Below the pieces are notes generated by a model. The model worked only from the letters and a program-made list of their open reading frames with translations. It was not told where the DNA came from and did not search any database. Both the position numbers and the translations under genes were made by a program. From contig NC_069084.1 of NCBI RefSeq assembly GCF_947172395.1, forward strand, positions 1 to 64,000: DNA of 64,000 nt, given 5' to 3'. This DNA is from Bicyclus anynana (taxonomy: Eukaryota > Arthropoda > Insecta > Lepidoptera > Nymphalidae). Positions 40,831-53,224 of this stretch are shown here, in pieces (within the stretch, counting starts at the first letter, position 1; each line of letters begins with the position of its first letter).

Positions 40831-41734
40831 GTAGATTAACATCGTGTTTTGAAAACTGACCTGAAATATGTGTAATGAATTCATTGAATAAACAAGAATT
40901 TTGACATACCAATTACAGATCTAATAAGTAAAAGTAAATTAATATAAGGCTTCTTTTTGAATAACAAGTTACAAACGACTGCATTAGTAAATTAAATCAA
41001 GTACGCAGAATAATATTTTGAAGAAAAACTTGGAATGTGTTTTAATTTTAGCTGTTACTTAGGGTTTATCACAGTATTTTTTTATCTCTAAACCTCTCCT
41101 GTTTGTATAGGAGAAGATATGATCATTGATCATACAAGACTGTAAAAGTGAACAATATAAAAATAATAGTTTAAAAAACTAAAAAACACGATTTTAACAC
41201 GCACTAAAAATTACAAAATAATTCGGACATTTAGTTTGATGACTCAAGAGTTTTCCCTTTGCCAAATCTTCATTAAATCGCAGGTAAACATAAACAATTT
41301 CAGTTCGTGACGAACGATAAACGACTTTTTACTCTCTTATTATTAGAGTCTCAATGTGTCAACTAGCATCATCGATCTACTAAATGAACACACTAGATAC
41401 GAAGTCTGGAACTAACGAAGTAATCACTCGACACTCCAAATGAGAAAATCAAATCAGAATGACAATGCCAAATGAGTTGTCGTCCTGTTGTCATCGAGAA
41501 TACTAAAATATCGTAAACAAAGTTGTTGTGTTTATGCTTACAGAATTATAATTACGCTAATCATGTAGTTAAAACATATAATGGTAAAAAATAATGAAAT
41601 ATACGGTTTGGCCGTGAAATGGTGACAAAAATACAAACAGACAAACTTACTCTCGCATTAGTCTGGACTATGGATATATTTTAAGCGTAGGATAAATATT
41701 GTATTATTAATTTAGTTACTCTAAATTTTCGGAA

Positions 41735-41875
41735 GTAGTGGTGGACGTACTCTTAGAGACTAGGGATTACCATAGTCTCTGAGAGTACACCACTAGAGTA
41801 GCGAGCAAAGAAAACATTTAATTACCTATTAAGACAGTTCAAATTTTCTTTGTTCGCTACGCTATTTCCAATAGG
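41735..41875. repeat. Nested inverted repeats
   Basis: GTGGTG…GTACTCTTAGAGACT pairs with AGTCTCTGAGAGTAC…CACCAC around an AGGGATTACCAT loop (41739-41793). Beside it, TAGCGAGCAAAGAAAA pairs imperfectly with TTTTCTTTGTTCGCTA (41798-41870). Confidence 0.65.
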
Positions 41876-41984
41876 TCGTCGACACCTGCTCGCACCTGGC
41901 TGGTGGTACACATCGAATATGGCTCAACTATGGCTCTGCGTTTGCTTCGTCTGCAGAGGATGTCAGAGACACGGAGAGCCTGCG

Positions 41985-42240
41985 CGACAGTCGCGGCGCG
42001 GCCGGAGAAACGTCAAATTCATTTCCGGCGATTAGCGAGCGCGCCCGAGCGCGGCGGGCGGGCGGCGGGCGAGCGGCGGGCGGCGGGGCGGTCGCTAATG
42101 GGCCCGCTATTATTTTATTTTCCGGCGCAGAGAAAATTGCCTTAATTCGCGACAAAGAGACAACCCACCACCTCCCGTGGTCGCACGACCACTCGCCGGC
42201 CCGCGGGAGGGGCCGCTGCGTTGTCAGCCTTCATTCTTCA
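41985..42240. promoter_or_regulatory. CpG-rich block
   Basis: GCGGGCGG-rich stretch ending in GGTCGCTAATGGGCCC (~42089-42104), followed by CCGGCGCAGAGAAAATTGCC. It shares TCGCTAATGGGC with the 40.1-kb block. No credible ORF. Confidence 0.35.
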
Positions 42241-42979
42241 CTTCCTGTGAAGCATAGCGCGCCTCGCCTCGTCTGGTGTCTTCTCACGTTTCAGAGTGAG
42301 CCGATTGTAAGAGAAGAAGAAGCTTTAACAGCTGTGTTAAAATACGCGTTATATTTGAACGTTTGAGAGTCTGCAGGCTTACTGCTACTATACTAGTGAC
42401 CTATCGTTGGGGCATACCTAAATATGAAAGTTTGAAAAAAAAAATGACTTCGAAAACGTAGAACCGAACGATATTACGAGTACCTATAATCATTATAAAA
42501 TATTATACCTATAAATATACAATTTATATAATATTTTGCTCTGAATATACAATTCTTAAATCGCAATAGGAATTTAACTATTTTTAAATGTTAGCTTTCT
42601 GTATTCTCCGTTGAAAACGAAAAATACTCGTGAAAGAATTATTTCGATACGTTAATTAATTCCCGAGATATAGAATTTTAAAGTGAGCGCGCGGTGATCA
42701 GATCGCGTTTAACGCCGTGACGTCATCAAACAACATTTACTCGCCCGTTATAGGCAATTTCGTACTGACGGTTAAACTAATGGTTAAAATTTATTTTTTT
42801 TTGTGTTGAAAAGCCCATTTATCGAGGAAGGCTATAAGGTACCTACATAACCTACATAACATCAAGCTACGACCAATAGGAGCAAAGCACCGATCAAAAA
42901 TGTGGCCAAAACGGGGAAACTAATTTTCCTCACCAATTTTCTCGTCAAACGAAGCTAAGAATAATCTCGATATCGTCCT

Positions 42980-43150
42980 AGGTACGGATACTCTCTAACG
43001 CCGCTACTACTGAACCGATTTGGCTGAAATTAGAAATGGAAATAGATTTTACTATGGATTAACATATAAGCATACTTTTCATCCCGAAAAAATCTATGGT
43101 TCCCGCGGGATTTTTGAAAAACTGAATTATGGGAAAAGCCGGTTAGATGC
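42980..43150. repeat. Dispersed lepidopteran repeat
   Basis: ACTGAACCGATTTGGCTGAA … GGTTCCCGCGGGATTTTTGA is a familiar lepidopteran intergenic repeat. The 101-aa ORF at 43020-43325 is incidental to it. Confidence 0.5.
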
Positions 43151-43494
43151 CCCACTTTTCGAAAACGCTTCATGTTTTAAAAATATGAACTTTGCGGAAA
43201 ATTGTTCAATGATAATATCTCGAAATATTGGTCTTTTCTCTTCTATAATAGCCTATTTTGTATGCGTAATTAACAATGGTTTTTATATAATAACTGTTTT
43301 ATTTCACCTCTTGAAAAAGGGATAGTCCTACCATGGTGGATAGAGGCCAAGCGTGGAAAATGTTTCGCCTTATGCAGGGATAGTGACCTATGATTTTTAT
43401 TATGAGTAAAAAGATACGTTTTTCAATTTTGTATTTGTTTAGCGTAATCTTAGTATTTTCTTTGGATTACATTGCAATGTAATAAAATACATTA

Positions 43495-45959
43495 AAAGGA
43501 GATCATTCACGCTCTATACATTTTTGGGCTCTTTTTGAAAGTGCCGGCCAACAAAAAAAAATGGCACGACTCGTTAGAATTAGCTATTTGGAGCAATAGT
43601 TAATATGGCATAAAAGTTGTCAGGTGGCTCTGAACCAAGTTATACAGGTTCGACGATTCATTATTTCCATACATTTTGTCAATTTTCAAAAGTGAACGCT
43701 AAGAAAAAAAACTGACACGTATCGTTAGAACTGCCCATTTGGAATAATAGTTAGTATGGCACAAATGTTGTAAGATTGCTCTGAATCAAGTTATACAGGT
43801 TCAATGACTCGTCACTTCTATACATATTTTTTGAGTTTTGTAAGTGACCACCTACAATATAAATAATACGTATCGTTGTAACTAGCATTTGCAGCAATAG
43901 TTACTAATGGCATAAACATTTTAGTATAGCTCTGTGTCCAGTTATGCAGTTTCGATGATTCGTCAAATCCATATGTTTTATTGATTTTCAAAGTGCCGTT
44001 TTACAAAAATATGCACTTATCGTCAGAACTGCCCATTTGGAGTAATATTTAGTATTTCACGAATGCTGTAGGTTTGGTCTGAACCAACTTATAAAAGTTC
44101 GATATTTCGTCACTTATATGCATTTTATTGAGTTTTGTAAGTGCCCAACGACAATATTAATGGTACGTATCGTTTTAACTGGTCATTTGTGGCAATAGTT
44201 AGTATAACACGAATGTTGTAGGGTTGCTCTAAACCAAGTTATACAGGTTAAATGGCATGTCATCTCCATACATTTTATTAATTTTAAAAGGTGCCTGCCA
44301 ATAAAATTCTTACAGGTATCATTTTAACTGATCATTTAGACATACTTTTTCAGTTAGTATGGCAGACACGTTGTATAAATGCTGTGATCTAAGTTATACA
44401 GGTGTGACTATTTGTAATATATAGATATTACAAACATATATACATTTTCTTGATTTTTAAGTGCCAACCATTAAAATGGTACGTATCATTAGAACTGGCT
44501 GTAATAGGAACGGGGAGTAATAGTTAGTATAGTACAACAACCGTTGTAGGCCTGCTCTGAGCCATGTTATACAAGTTCAATGATTCTTAATTTCTATGCA
44601 TTTTTTTGATTTAAGCAATACAGTTAGTTGGTAGGTATGACAGAAACATTGTATGATTGCTCTGATCCAAGTTATTTGCGTTCGATGATTCGTCACTTAT
44701 GTTTTTGTTGATATCTGAATGTAATGGGGAACAATAAATAGGTAATAATGATGAATACTTTACTAATAATATGAAACAAATGTCATCATGGTGTAAGAGC
44801 TGTGTCATCATTATTTGTTATGTTCTTCCTTCTGGACCGTTTCTGCACTTTGCCATGTGATTCGCCGTTGTGCGTGTATTTGTTATGTTATTCAAGCTTG
44901 TAAACCGAAATTACCATTACATTACTAACGTTTTTATTTCTCTCAATGCACAATAACACAATTTTTAGTTACATTTGCACCATAATGTTGAATTTGTGCA
45001 AATGCTTAGAATCATTATTTCTATATTTTATATTATTGCTTTTTCCAACTTTTTTGGAAATCAATTAATGAAAGTTATATAACTTGTTTCAGTACTAGAA
45101 TTTTTTTAAAGCGTGTGCAACGTGTTACTAACTATTGCTCCTAATGACTAGTTTTAACGTTAGGTACCATATTTTTTTAGTGTACTTTAAAAAATCAGTA
45201 AAATATATGGATGTGACGAATTATCTAAACAGTATAACTCGATTCGGATCTATACTACAACCTTTATGCCATAGTAACTATTACTGAAAATGGCTAGTTA
45301 TAACGATAGCATTTACTTTGTAACTTACAAAACTCCATCAAATACATTGAAGTGACGAGACATCGAACCTGTATAACTTGGTTCAGAACAATCTTGCAAC
45401 ACTTGTGCCATACTAACTATTACTCCAAATGGGCAGTTTTAACCATAAGTACCATATTTTTGTTAAACGGTACTTTAAAAAATCAATAAAATAAATGGAT
45501 TGGACGAATCATCGAAACTGTATAACTCGACATAAAGCTATACTACAATGTTTATGCCATAGTAACTATTGCTGCAAGTGGCTAGTTATAACGATACGTA
45601 TGATTTATTTTGTTTGCGGGCACTTACAAAACTCAGTAAAATGTATAGAAGTGACGATTCATCGAACCTGTATAACTTGGTTCAGTGCATTCCTACAGCA
45701 TTTGAGCGGTAGTAACTATTGCTCCAAATGGACAGTTCTAACGATACGTACCAGTTTTTTTTCTTGGCGGGCACTTTTGAAAATTGACAAAATGTATGGA
45801 AAAAACGAATCGTCGAACCTGTATAACTTGGTTCAGAGCCCTCCTACAACTTTCATGCCATATTACCTATTACTCCAAATGACTAGTTCTAACGATTCGT
45901 GCTATTTTTTTTCGTTGGCCGGCACTTTCAAAAAGGGCCCAAAATGAATGATCTCCTTT
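43495..45959. mobile_element. Foldback-like element with long subrepeat arms
   Basis: Outer ends AAAGGAGATCATTCA (43495) and TGAATGATCTCCTTT (45959) are inverted. The left arm (to ~44720) is an array of diverged ~155-165-nt units (TCGTTAGAACTGCCCATTTGG…ATACAGGTTCGATGATTC). The right arm (from ~45100) is the same array inverted. The middle (44720-45100) is AT-rich with no ORF. No clear target duplication was found. Confidence 0.75.
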
Positions 45960-46109
45960 ATCATTATTATAAATTATTAGCATAGCATATAAAAATTCAA
46001 CAATTTGGTAATAACGTAGGTATTACTAATACTAATTTATATTAATACCGAAGTTTATTTTTCATCACATTGAAGTGCTTTAAAACATTTAATGAAAAAG
46101 TTAACAAAC

Positions 46110-46440
46110 GCACTAGTCATACCTTCGAAGTTTGACAAGGTCTAGGCGTCTTCGAGTAATCGTATAACATACATACAACAAAAACATACAGAAAAATTGA
46201 GGACTTCCTCCTTTTTTTTGAAATCGGTTTAAAACAAACAGACGAATAATTGAGAGTCTCCTTTTTTGTAATCGGGAAGAAATATATATCATCCTCATCG
46301 TACTCACCCTCGAACTTGCCTTTAAATATTCGCGACAGGACAAGTAATATGGCAATACTGTCTTTGCTTGTTAATTTTTTAGTTACTCTAGAGACAACTA
46401 TCCGCAAAAGTAAGTGGTGCAACTATCCTTTTTGAAGGAT
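46110..46440. repeat. Dispersed repeat fragment
   Basis: GAGGACTTCCTCC…GAAATCGGTTTAAAA is the inverse of the GACTTCAAAAAAAAAGAAGGAGG repeat at 56283-56480. The ORFs here are not credible genes. Confidence 0.4.
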
Positions 46441-46759
46441 CCTATCCGGATACTTGCCCTTTTTTATTGCAAAATATCGATTTTTTTGTAATAAAACATA
46501 TCAAACAAGGCAATTTAAACTCTAATACATGCAAAGAATCAAAAAGTTGACTGCAACCATGATTAGTAAAAAAAATAACTTGAGGAGGTCAGTACTATAG
46601 AAAAGCATATGCACGACTTATGTTCCTAACATAGTGTATTAAAAATCGGAGCATAGTGATGTGTTAATGGGTGTAAATATGAACACTGGTTCTCATCGTG
46701 AATTCCATTTTAAGTTTATAAAGACCAAACAACAATATGCATCATGTATGCGCACACAA

Positions 46760-46945
46760 TCCGTGCGAGTCAATTTTGAAGTGTTCGCGCGTCGGTCGCT
46801 GGCACGACGGGCCGGCGCGGAGTCCCCGCGCCCCGCAACCCGCGTAGTCGTCCGACGTCTGCGCTTGGACAGAGCATGTATCCCACCGAGGCAGCTATCT
46901 GGCATTTCCTCTATACGCGGATGAAGTCGCGGGCGTCCGCTAATC
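46760..46945. promoter_or_regulatory. CpG-rich block
   Basis: Short GC-rich patch (CGCGTCGGTCGCTGGCACG … GCGGGCGTCCGCTAATC). ORFs on both strands are short and not convincing. Confidence 0.25.
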
Positions 46946-47506
46946 TACAATATAATATAATAGCCTGCCCAATAATTTATAATGTAGCAATATACGTAGC
47001 GCAGAATCAGAGCCAGTTTGTCAAGAGGAGCGATTGTAACTTGCGAATGCGATACCCGAAAATATTGTGGGTGTGAAAAAAGCAATTTGTACGACTGATC
47101 CCATTTTTGGAACAAATTGTAACTAGTGTTATCTTGTCGAAAATGCATGTTATATTTTAGGAGAAATACGTTGCGTTTCTATGTGTAGGTATGTTTTGTA
47201 TTCAAGTTATCGTTTAAAATTATTAGTATGACGGCACAAGACTAAATTCCACTTCTGATTATCGCAGAATGACTAACTCACGGTGGATTTCGGAGGAAGG
47301 AGGAGAAGACATACTGAATCTCACACACTGATATCGTAGTATGTCTCGACTAGGTTCTGCGCTTTACGTCAGGGATGGCAAAATAAACAAAAAAATGATA
47401 GTCAATCACTACCGAAATGATCACTAGACTTACTACTACAGTTCTACCCTCAAACTACAATATTGATCGAGGATACCGCTGACACTATCAGATCGAAACC
47501 AGGATA

Positions 47507-47574
47507 AGCTATCGTATGGCAGGGAGTCAACCCCGCTCGTCGTTGACTCCCTGATCTCAGACTGGCGATCGATA
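47507..47574. repeat. Hairpin with 12-bp perfect inner stem
   Basis: CAGGGAGTCAAC (47520-47531) and GTTGACTCCCTG (47542-47553) around a 10-nt loop, with a partial outer CTATCG/CGATAG pairing. The surrounding 46945-48120 shows nothing else. Confidence 0.7.
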
Positions 47575-48124
47575 GTAGTAGGGTTTAGATGCCCTTTTAA
47601 AACTAGTTAACGTACCCTTCTCCGCTCATGTTGCATCCCAGCCAAGTAAGTAACTAACAATGCAATGGCCGTCGATAACTGGCCTACTTACGAAATTCAC
47701 TAACTCACTATTAAACCAACTCAACCAACTCAAGTGCTCAACTGAATTAACCGGCGAGCTACCGTTTCTCGCTCAGAGATCGTCAACTGTCAGATGTCCA
47801 CAGACAAACTACAGACAGATAGACGACACGTACTTCTTGACGTTTCTTACAGATATCGCCACCTAACTCACGGAACATTTTCACGGACCGATCTAATGAC
47901 TCATTCGCGCCGACAACTAAATATTTTAATGACTATAAAAGATTTTACAAATCAATAATATTATTTATGTTTTAGTCAGTTAGTACCGCAATTGTAACGA
48001 AATGTCAATAGTGTACCTACTTGTCATATTTTTTCCTTCTTAAAAACTACTTAAGAAGTCGATCATTCTCTGTTGAGCCAATCATGAGTTCAGTCGACAG
48101 TGGAATAGAAACAGTTTGTAACCA

Positions 48125-48215
48125 ACATTTTTTTAAAAGAGCCACTGTAGAGTTTCTTCTCTCGATTCCTCTCTGCATTGTCTGCACTTCCGAATCGAAA
48201 GTATAGTATCTACCT
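48125..48215 (+). mobile_element. CR1-like LINE 3'-end fragment
   Basis: TTTTTTTAAAAGAGCCACTG…GAGTTTCTT…CTTCCGAA matches the 3' region of the CR1-like copies (for example 39270-39340). Confidence 0.6.
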
Positions 48216-48929
48216 ACCTACAACAGATTTATTATCAAAGGTAAACGACTATAGTCATCTTAGAGACGTATAGCACAGGTATATTTGGATTACTTAGACT
48301 TATTGTTGAACTCAATCATCAGTGAAAACATTTTTATTTGTAATTTGCACTTAGGTATAATCGACGTATACGACGACTTACCTACTTTACAATTTTTTTT
48401 TTTGAATTCTTAATATTTTGGTAATTCAACTATCATAATAAATGTGGCAAGCTATGGTAGTACACGCGTCCTACGCAGCAGGCGGGACCTACGACATGTT
48501 CTTACCTCCGGCGTAGGACAGAGAGTGCTCTGCCAGAACTGTTGCAGCGCAAGCCAACGTGTAGTCACGGCTCGCGGCAACATAAGCAGTAGTTGTATTT
48601 ACTTGGAATTGTATATAGTTATTGTGATAGGAAGGTACCTACTTGTTTTTTGACGTGACTACGTCTTATAATTCGATGAAGCCAGATGCAAACTTGAAAA
48701 AAGATGACGTCATGCTTCGTTACCTCGCTCTAGGGTTCCCACTTTTTTTCAAGAATTTATTTATTTATTTATTTATTATTAAGAATAAAAATATATTCTG
48801 GTCTATGAAGATTATTAAACAGTATTTTAGAAAAACGAACAGTATATTTATTGGAACGAAAGTTCCATATCGCGAGTAACAACACTTTTTCTATACTTAG
48901 TTAGTACCTACTTAGTACGAGTGGTCTGG

Positions 48930-49200
48930 GCTGGAATTGACCCCTCAAACCCAAAAGACTCCCCAAACCACAAAAGACCCCCAACCCCAAAAGACCCCCC
49001 AAACCAAAAATACCCTTAACCCCAAAAGACCCTCATACACAAAAGACACCGCAAATCCAAAAGACCCCTAACCCCAAAAACCCCCCATACCCCAGAAGAC
49101 CCCCCAACCCCAAAAGACCCTCTAACCTCAAAAGTCTCCCTCACCCCAAAAGACCCCCCAAACCCAACAGATCCCCCAAATTCAAAAGACCTTATAATAC
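48930..49200 (+). repeat. CCCCAAAAGA minisatellite
   Basis: Irregular units of about 13-16 nt of type CCCCAAAAGACCC. Strong C/A strand bias. Confidence 0.8.
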
Positions 49201-49239
49201 ACTAGCGGACGCCCGCGACTTCGTCCGCGTAAATTTCGA

Positions 49240-49670
49240 TGTCAACTTTACTACTACCCCTACCCTACCACTACCCCAACCCTACCCAACCCCTACATCT
49301 ACCCTACCCTACCCCTACCCCTACCCTACCCCAAACCTACTCCTACCCTACCCCTACCTTACCTACACCCTACCGCCATACCCCCCCCCCCTATCCCAAT
49401 CCTACCCGTACCCCTATCCTACCCCTACCCTCCCCGTACCCTATCCCTATCCTACCCCTATCCCACCCGTAACCCTATCTCACGCCTATCCTACCCCTAC
49501 CCTACCACTTCCCTATCCTACCCGTACCTCTACCCTACCACTACCCTACCTCTACCCCTACCCTACCACTACCCTAAACCCGGCCCTAAACCTACCCTAC
49601 CCCTACACTACCCCTACGCTTCCCTACCCGTACCCTACCCTACCCTGTAATTTCTCTATCTTACTCCTAC
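49240..49670 (+). repeat. Degenerate CCCTAC minisatellite
   Basis: Long irregular array of CCCTACC, CCTACCC and CCCTATCC units, telomere-like in composition and in the same strand sense as the telomere. The ORF across it is artefactual. Confidence 0.8.
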
Positions 49671-50495
49671 CCTTAGCAAAATCGGTCCAGTCCTTCGAGA
49701 GTGGTGGTATGACCAAGAGAAATAGAGACTTCTATGCTAATAATATAAAGAGGTAAAGTTCGTGTGGTTGTAGGAGGTAATCTCTGGATCTACTGGACCG
49801 ATTTGGAAAATTGTTTTACCAATAGAAAGCTACGTTATTTGCGAGTGTCACAGGCTATGTTTGATCCCCATATTCACACGGGAACGGGAACTACGTAAAT
49901 GAAAGCGCCAGGCGTCATATAGCGGAATTTCTGCGTCTTTTAGAAATTTTGTATTATCTCCGAAACTATTTAAGTAATCAACATACTGTAAAGGGCAAAT
50001 CTTATCTCCATAATATCCTTGTGATTATTAAATAATTTATTTTAATAAGGATTAAAGTTTAGTCGTATAAATAATGACGTAAACCTAAGTATATAAAATT
50101 AATAATTTTTAAAACACAAAAGGTACTATATCTGCTAATATATAGAAGATAGATATATGGTGTCGCGGACTTTTTTGTAGAACTTTTAAAGATACATTAA
50201 GTCTCCATACATTAATTATTTCAATTTTACACAATAGTTAAGGCAGCGCATGTGAATAAGTCTGTTTAAGAGGATTTTCAGTCCGACCTGTATGACAAAA
50301 ACTGTGATAACTCGGCTAATATATATGATACCAATATAAAATATAGTCTATAGCACTCCCCGATAATGTAGCATTCTACTGGTGAAAGAATTTTTAAAAT
50401 CGGACCAGTAGTTCCGAAGATTACCCCATTTAAAAAATGTGACAAACTTACAAACTTACAAACTTCACCTCTTTATAATATTAGTATAGATTTAA
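49671..50495. repeat. Cluster of dispersed lepidopteran repeats
   Basis: Two stretches (49680-49930 and 50250-50495) with text such as GGTAATCTCTGGATCTACTGG, AGAAAGCTACGTTATTTG and CACCTCTTTATAATATTAG. Related copies lie at 53225-53395 and 54780-55330. Probably a non-autonomous element family (Helitron- or SINE-like). Confidence 0.5.
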
Positions 50496-51980
50496 ATAAA
50501 ATGGAATCCTAAACAAGTCAATTATTACTAAAATTAAGCCTACTGATTAAATTTATATTACATTATATTTTAAATAATAAAAAAATATTATTATCACTTG
50601 AAAAAAAATATTACAATTCTATCACTAATTAATCGAAAGGAACTTCGTTCCATCCGGGTGTCCCTTGGCACCTCTCAAGTTTTTTTTTATTTATTGTTTT
50701 AAATATTTTCTGACGTTGTCACGTTCAAGTATCATCAGTAGATAAACCGACTTTTCACTACTCTTGCTCAAAAACATTGTCATATTACCACTCCACAGCG
50801 GGGCTAAACAAGCATTTCAGCCTCTAGGGGCTAAAGTAATTTTGTTTTTTTTTTTAATTTTTGTCTGTTACGAGTACTAGCCAAGTACTAGCCTACATTA
50901 TAACTAAGGAGGTTTTATTCGTAAATAGAATCATCGTAGGTAAGGCCCTTCTTCTTCTTCTTTTGGTTATATGGCTCCGCGCGTCGAGCAATTGAGCCAG
51001 AGGCAAGGTTCTGATTGTTTGATAAAAATAAAACTTGGAATTGGAATAAAATGCAGCGTTCTTGTCTGTGGAATGCGGTAATTTTTTTTTATTTGACTTT
51101 TTTGAGTTGCGAATTTATAGAGCGAGATTTGAAGACAAGGTTACGGTTTAATGATAAAAATACCTTTGCCTTTTCTTCATGGGAAAAAATTATACCTATT
51201 AGTAAAGAAAATAAAATTAAAGAGCGAGAATTTAAAAACAATTATTGTCGTGAATAATCTAATTACTTGATATTTTTAAATAAATTCATTGTGAATTTGT
51301 GACCGTAATTTACATGTTTCGCAACATTAATTTTTATGTCTTCATCTAGTGAGAATAGTGACCCTAATTTGGAGATGGATCAAAAAAGACTTACAAATTA
51401 AACACCTAGGCTTACGAAAAATGTAATAAGTGGAGAAAAGAACAGCAAGTGCATTCACTTACGCATGGTGTTTTTTAAACAATTATCTAACATGTTTATT
51501 TAGGCGGTTATACCTAATATAAATACCTCGTTTAAAATGGGTTTTTTAGCCCCTTGTATAACAATCTACTATTACAGACAACCGATTTTTTTTAGTTCAT
51601 TACGCTTAAGCAGTCAGTTTATTTTTGTTTTTATCATAATAAGTATATTTTATTAATTCCACCTAAGTAGGTATGTATTCTGTGCCTAGGTATTTAAGAA
51701 CACTTGGGTTATCAATACGAATCTAAGGATATCTTAATTACCTACGTTTGGAAAGCAATGATATTATAGTACGTATAAAGTTATCATTGTTGGAACATAC
51801 CTACATTACATACCTACTTACTTACGCGCGAAAAACAAAACTCTTCTTCGAGTCGGGTAATAAAATCGACCGAAATAAAAGACGTAACTATCCTGCTTAA
51901 TACTGTAACTAAGAATTCTTAAATAACGTTTGCATTGCTAGATTATAGTTTCTATTTGGGAAAATATAGATTAATATTTT
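50496..51980. other. No gene recognised
   Basis: AT-rich intergenic sequence. An 80-aa ORF at 51015-51257 has no recognised features and is not supported as a gene. Confidence 0.4.
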
Positions 51981-52089
51981 AGAACTTATTTGTTACTAGA
52001 ATGGAATTTTATTAGTAAAACTGCAACCGACACAATCGTCGTGCGTCGGCTACCTAGATATTCTGTTATTCTTTCTTTGAAAATCCTAC

Positions 52090-52330
52090 TTAGTCGAAGT
52101 ACGAGCCTCGTCCCGGCCGGCGGCGGCGGCAGCGGCGCGTCCGCCGAGCGCGCCGGCGACCAATGGCGGCGCCGGGCGGGGCGCGCGAGCGGGACGGCGC
52201 GCCGCGAGCGAGCGGGACGGCGGCGGGAGGCTCCGGCGGGAGGCGGCGCCGGCCTCGAGTCGAAGCCTTCAGTCACAGTTCGGCGACAGCAGGGTGAGAT
52301 CGGTCGCGCCCGCGCATTGTTCGTGTACTT
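52090..52330 (+). promoter_or_regulatory. CpG island and possible start region of the homeobox-like exon
   Basis: Very CpG-rich (GGCGGCGGCGGC…GCGCGCGAGCGGGACGG), followed by TCAGTC at 52269-52274, which fits an arthropod initiator. The overlapping ORFs on both strands are GC artefacts. Confidence 0.4.
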
Positions 52331-52455
52331 CGCGCGTTCGGTCGACGACTCGGATAAGTCGGTCGCTGAAGCACGGCATCGATACTGGCAGTGCGAAGTT
52401 TCAATTGTAGTCCTCAGCAACGGGCAGCAGTGATGTGCGCGACATAGGCGCCGGC

Positions 52456-52525
52456 ATGGCGAGCAGCGCGCGGCGCGGCGCCGCCTACACCATCGACAGC
52501 ATCCTGGGCACCCGCCGCTCGCCCG
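52456..52525 (+). CDS. Candidate first coding exon of an Arx/homeobrain-like homeobox gene (partial)
   Basis: ATG at 52456 opens MASSARRGAAYTIDSILGTR, then RSP. The YTIDSILG octapeptide/eh1-type motif followed by Arg-Ser-Pro resembles the N-terminus of vertebrate ARX (YCIDSILGRRSP, from memory) and of insect homeobrain-type factors. In that family it recruits Groucho-type corepressors. Directly after CCC-G lies GT (52526), a possible phase-1 splice donor, although GTACTG is a weak match. Unspliced, the frame stops at 52561-52563, giving 35 codons. No homeodomain exon was found downstream, so the rest would lie beyond the window or the gene is not real. CpG-rich context and the precise motif support it. 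Confidence 0.45.
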
Positions 52526-53224
52526 GTACTGCGCCGCAACGCGACACACTAGTATTATTTTAATTCATATCGATGACCCCCTGATGATGACGTATTTGTG
52601 GGTGCTACAAGTTTGACATGTATTCCCGTAGCTGTCCGTGTGATTCTGTACGTTACCTTGAAAAGCGATAGACCGATTATAATGCGGTTTTCCGTTTGGA
52701 CAGCTGCCGCGATGGATGTGACCCGATCCGAAGATATCGGCGATTTCATTATGATGTAAAGAACTTCGGAGATAAATAAATGTTCTTACTCTGTTTAAAA
52801 TTGTAACTTTCAAGGTTTTCAAAATTCTTAATTTTCACTTGAGTGTTCATTCGTGTGTTCAAAAAGTAACTGTGGCAATAAACGAGCGTGCCTCAGACCA
52901 CACGTCGAAAGCAAAACTTCGTTAGCTCTGCCTATCAACGTCCAACGTGCCTATCCTGATTACATTTTTCGTAACGAATTCACCAGCTTAGCTACTGCCC
53001 AAATGAAGTGTGCGTAAAAAATTTTTCTATCTACTGATAGTTCTGAAACGGCGTCAAACCACATACTTAAATACTAAAAAACTACTTGAAAATACTTAAT
53101 TAAGGATACAAAGTTAATAATATCGTATCAAAACATAAATGTGAAAATGGGAGCCAAATTCAATCCTTAATAAGTTTCGATAGGATATTTATTATTCCTT
53201 TTTGTTAAAATTACTATTTATTAT

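Noticed and set aside
43020..43325. 101-aa protein gene
   Set aside because: It begins in a dispersed lepidopteran repeat and has no recognisable domain.
49239..49472. 77-aa Pro/Leu/Tyr-rich protein
   Set aside because: Translation of a degenerate CCCTAC minisatellite.
51986..52549. 187-aa minus and 147-aa plus ORFs in the CpG island
   Set aside because: Low-complexity Arg/Ala/Pro translations of GC-rich DNA on both strands; no domain.
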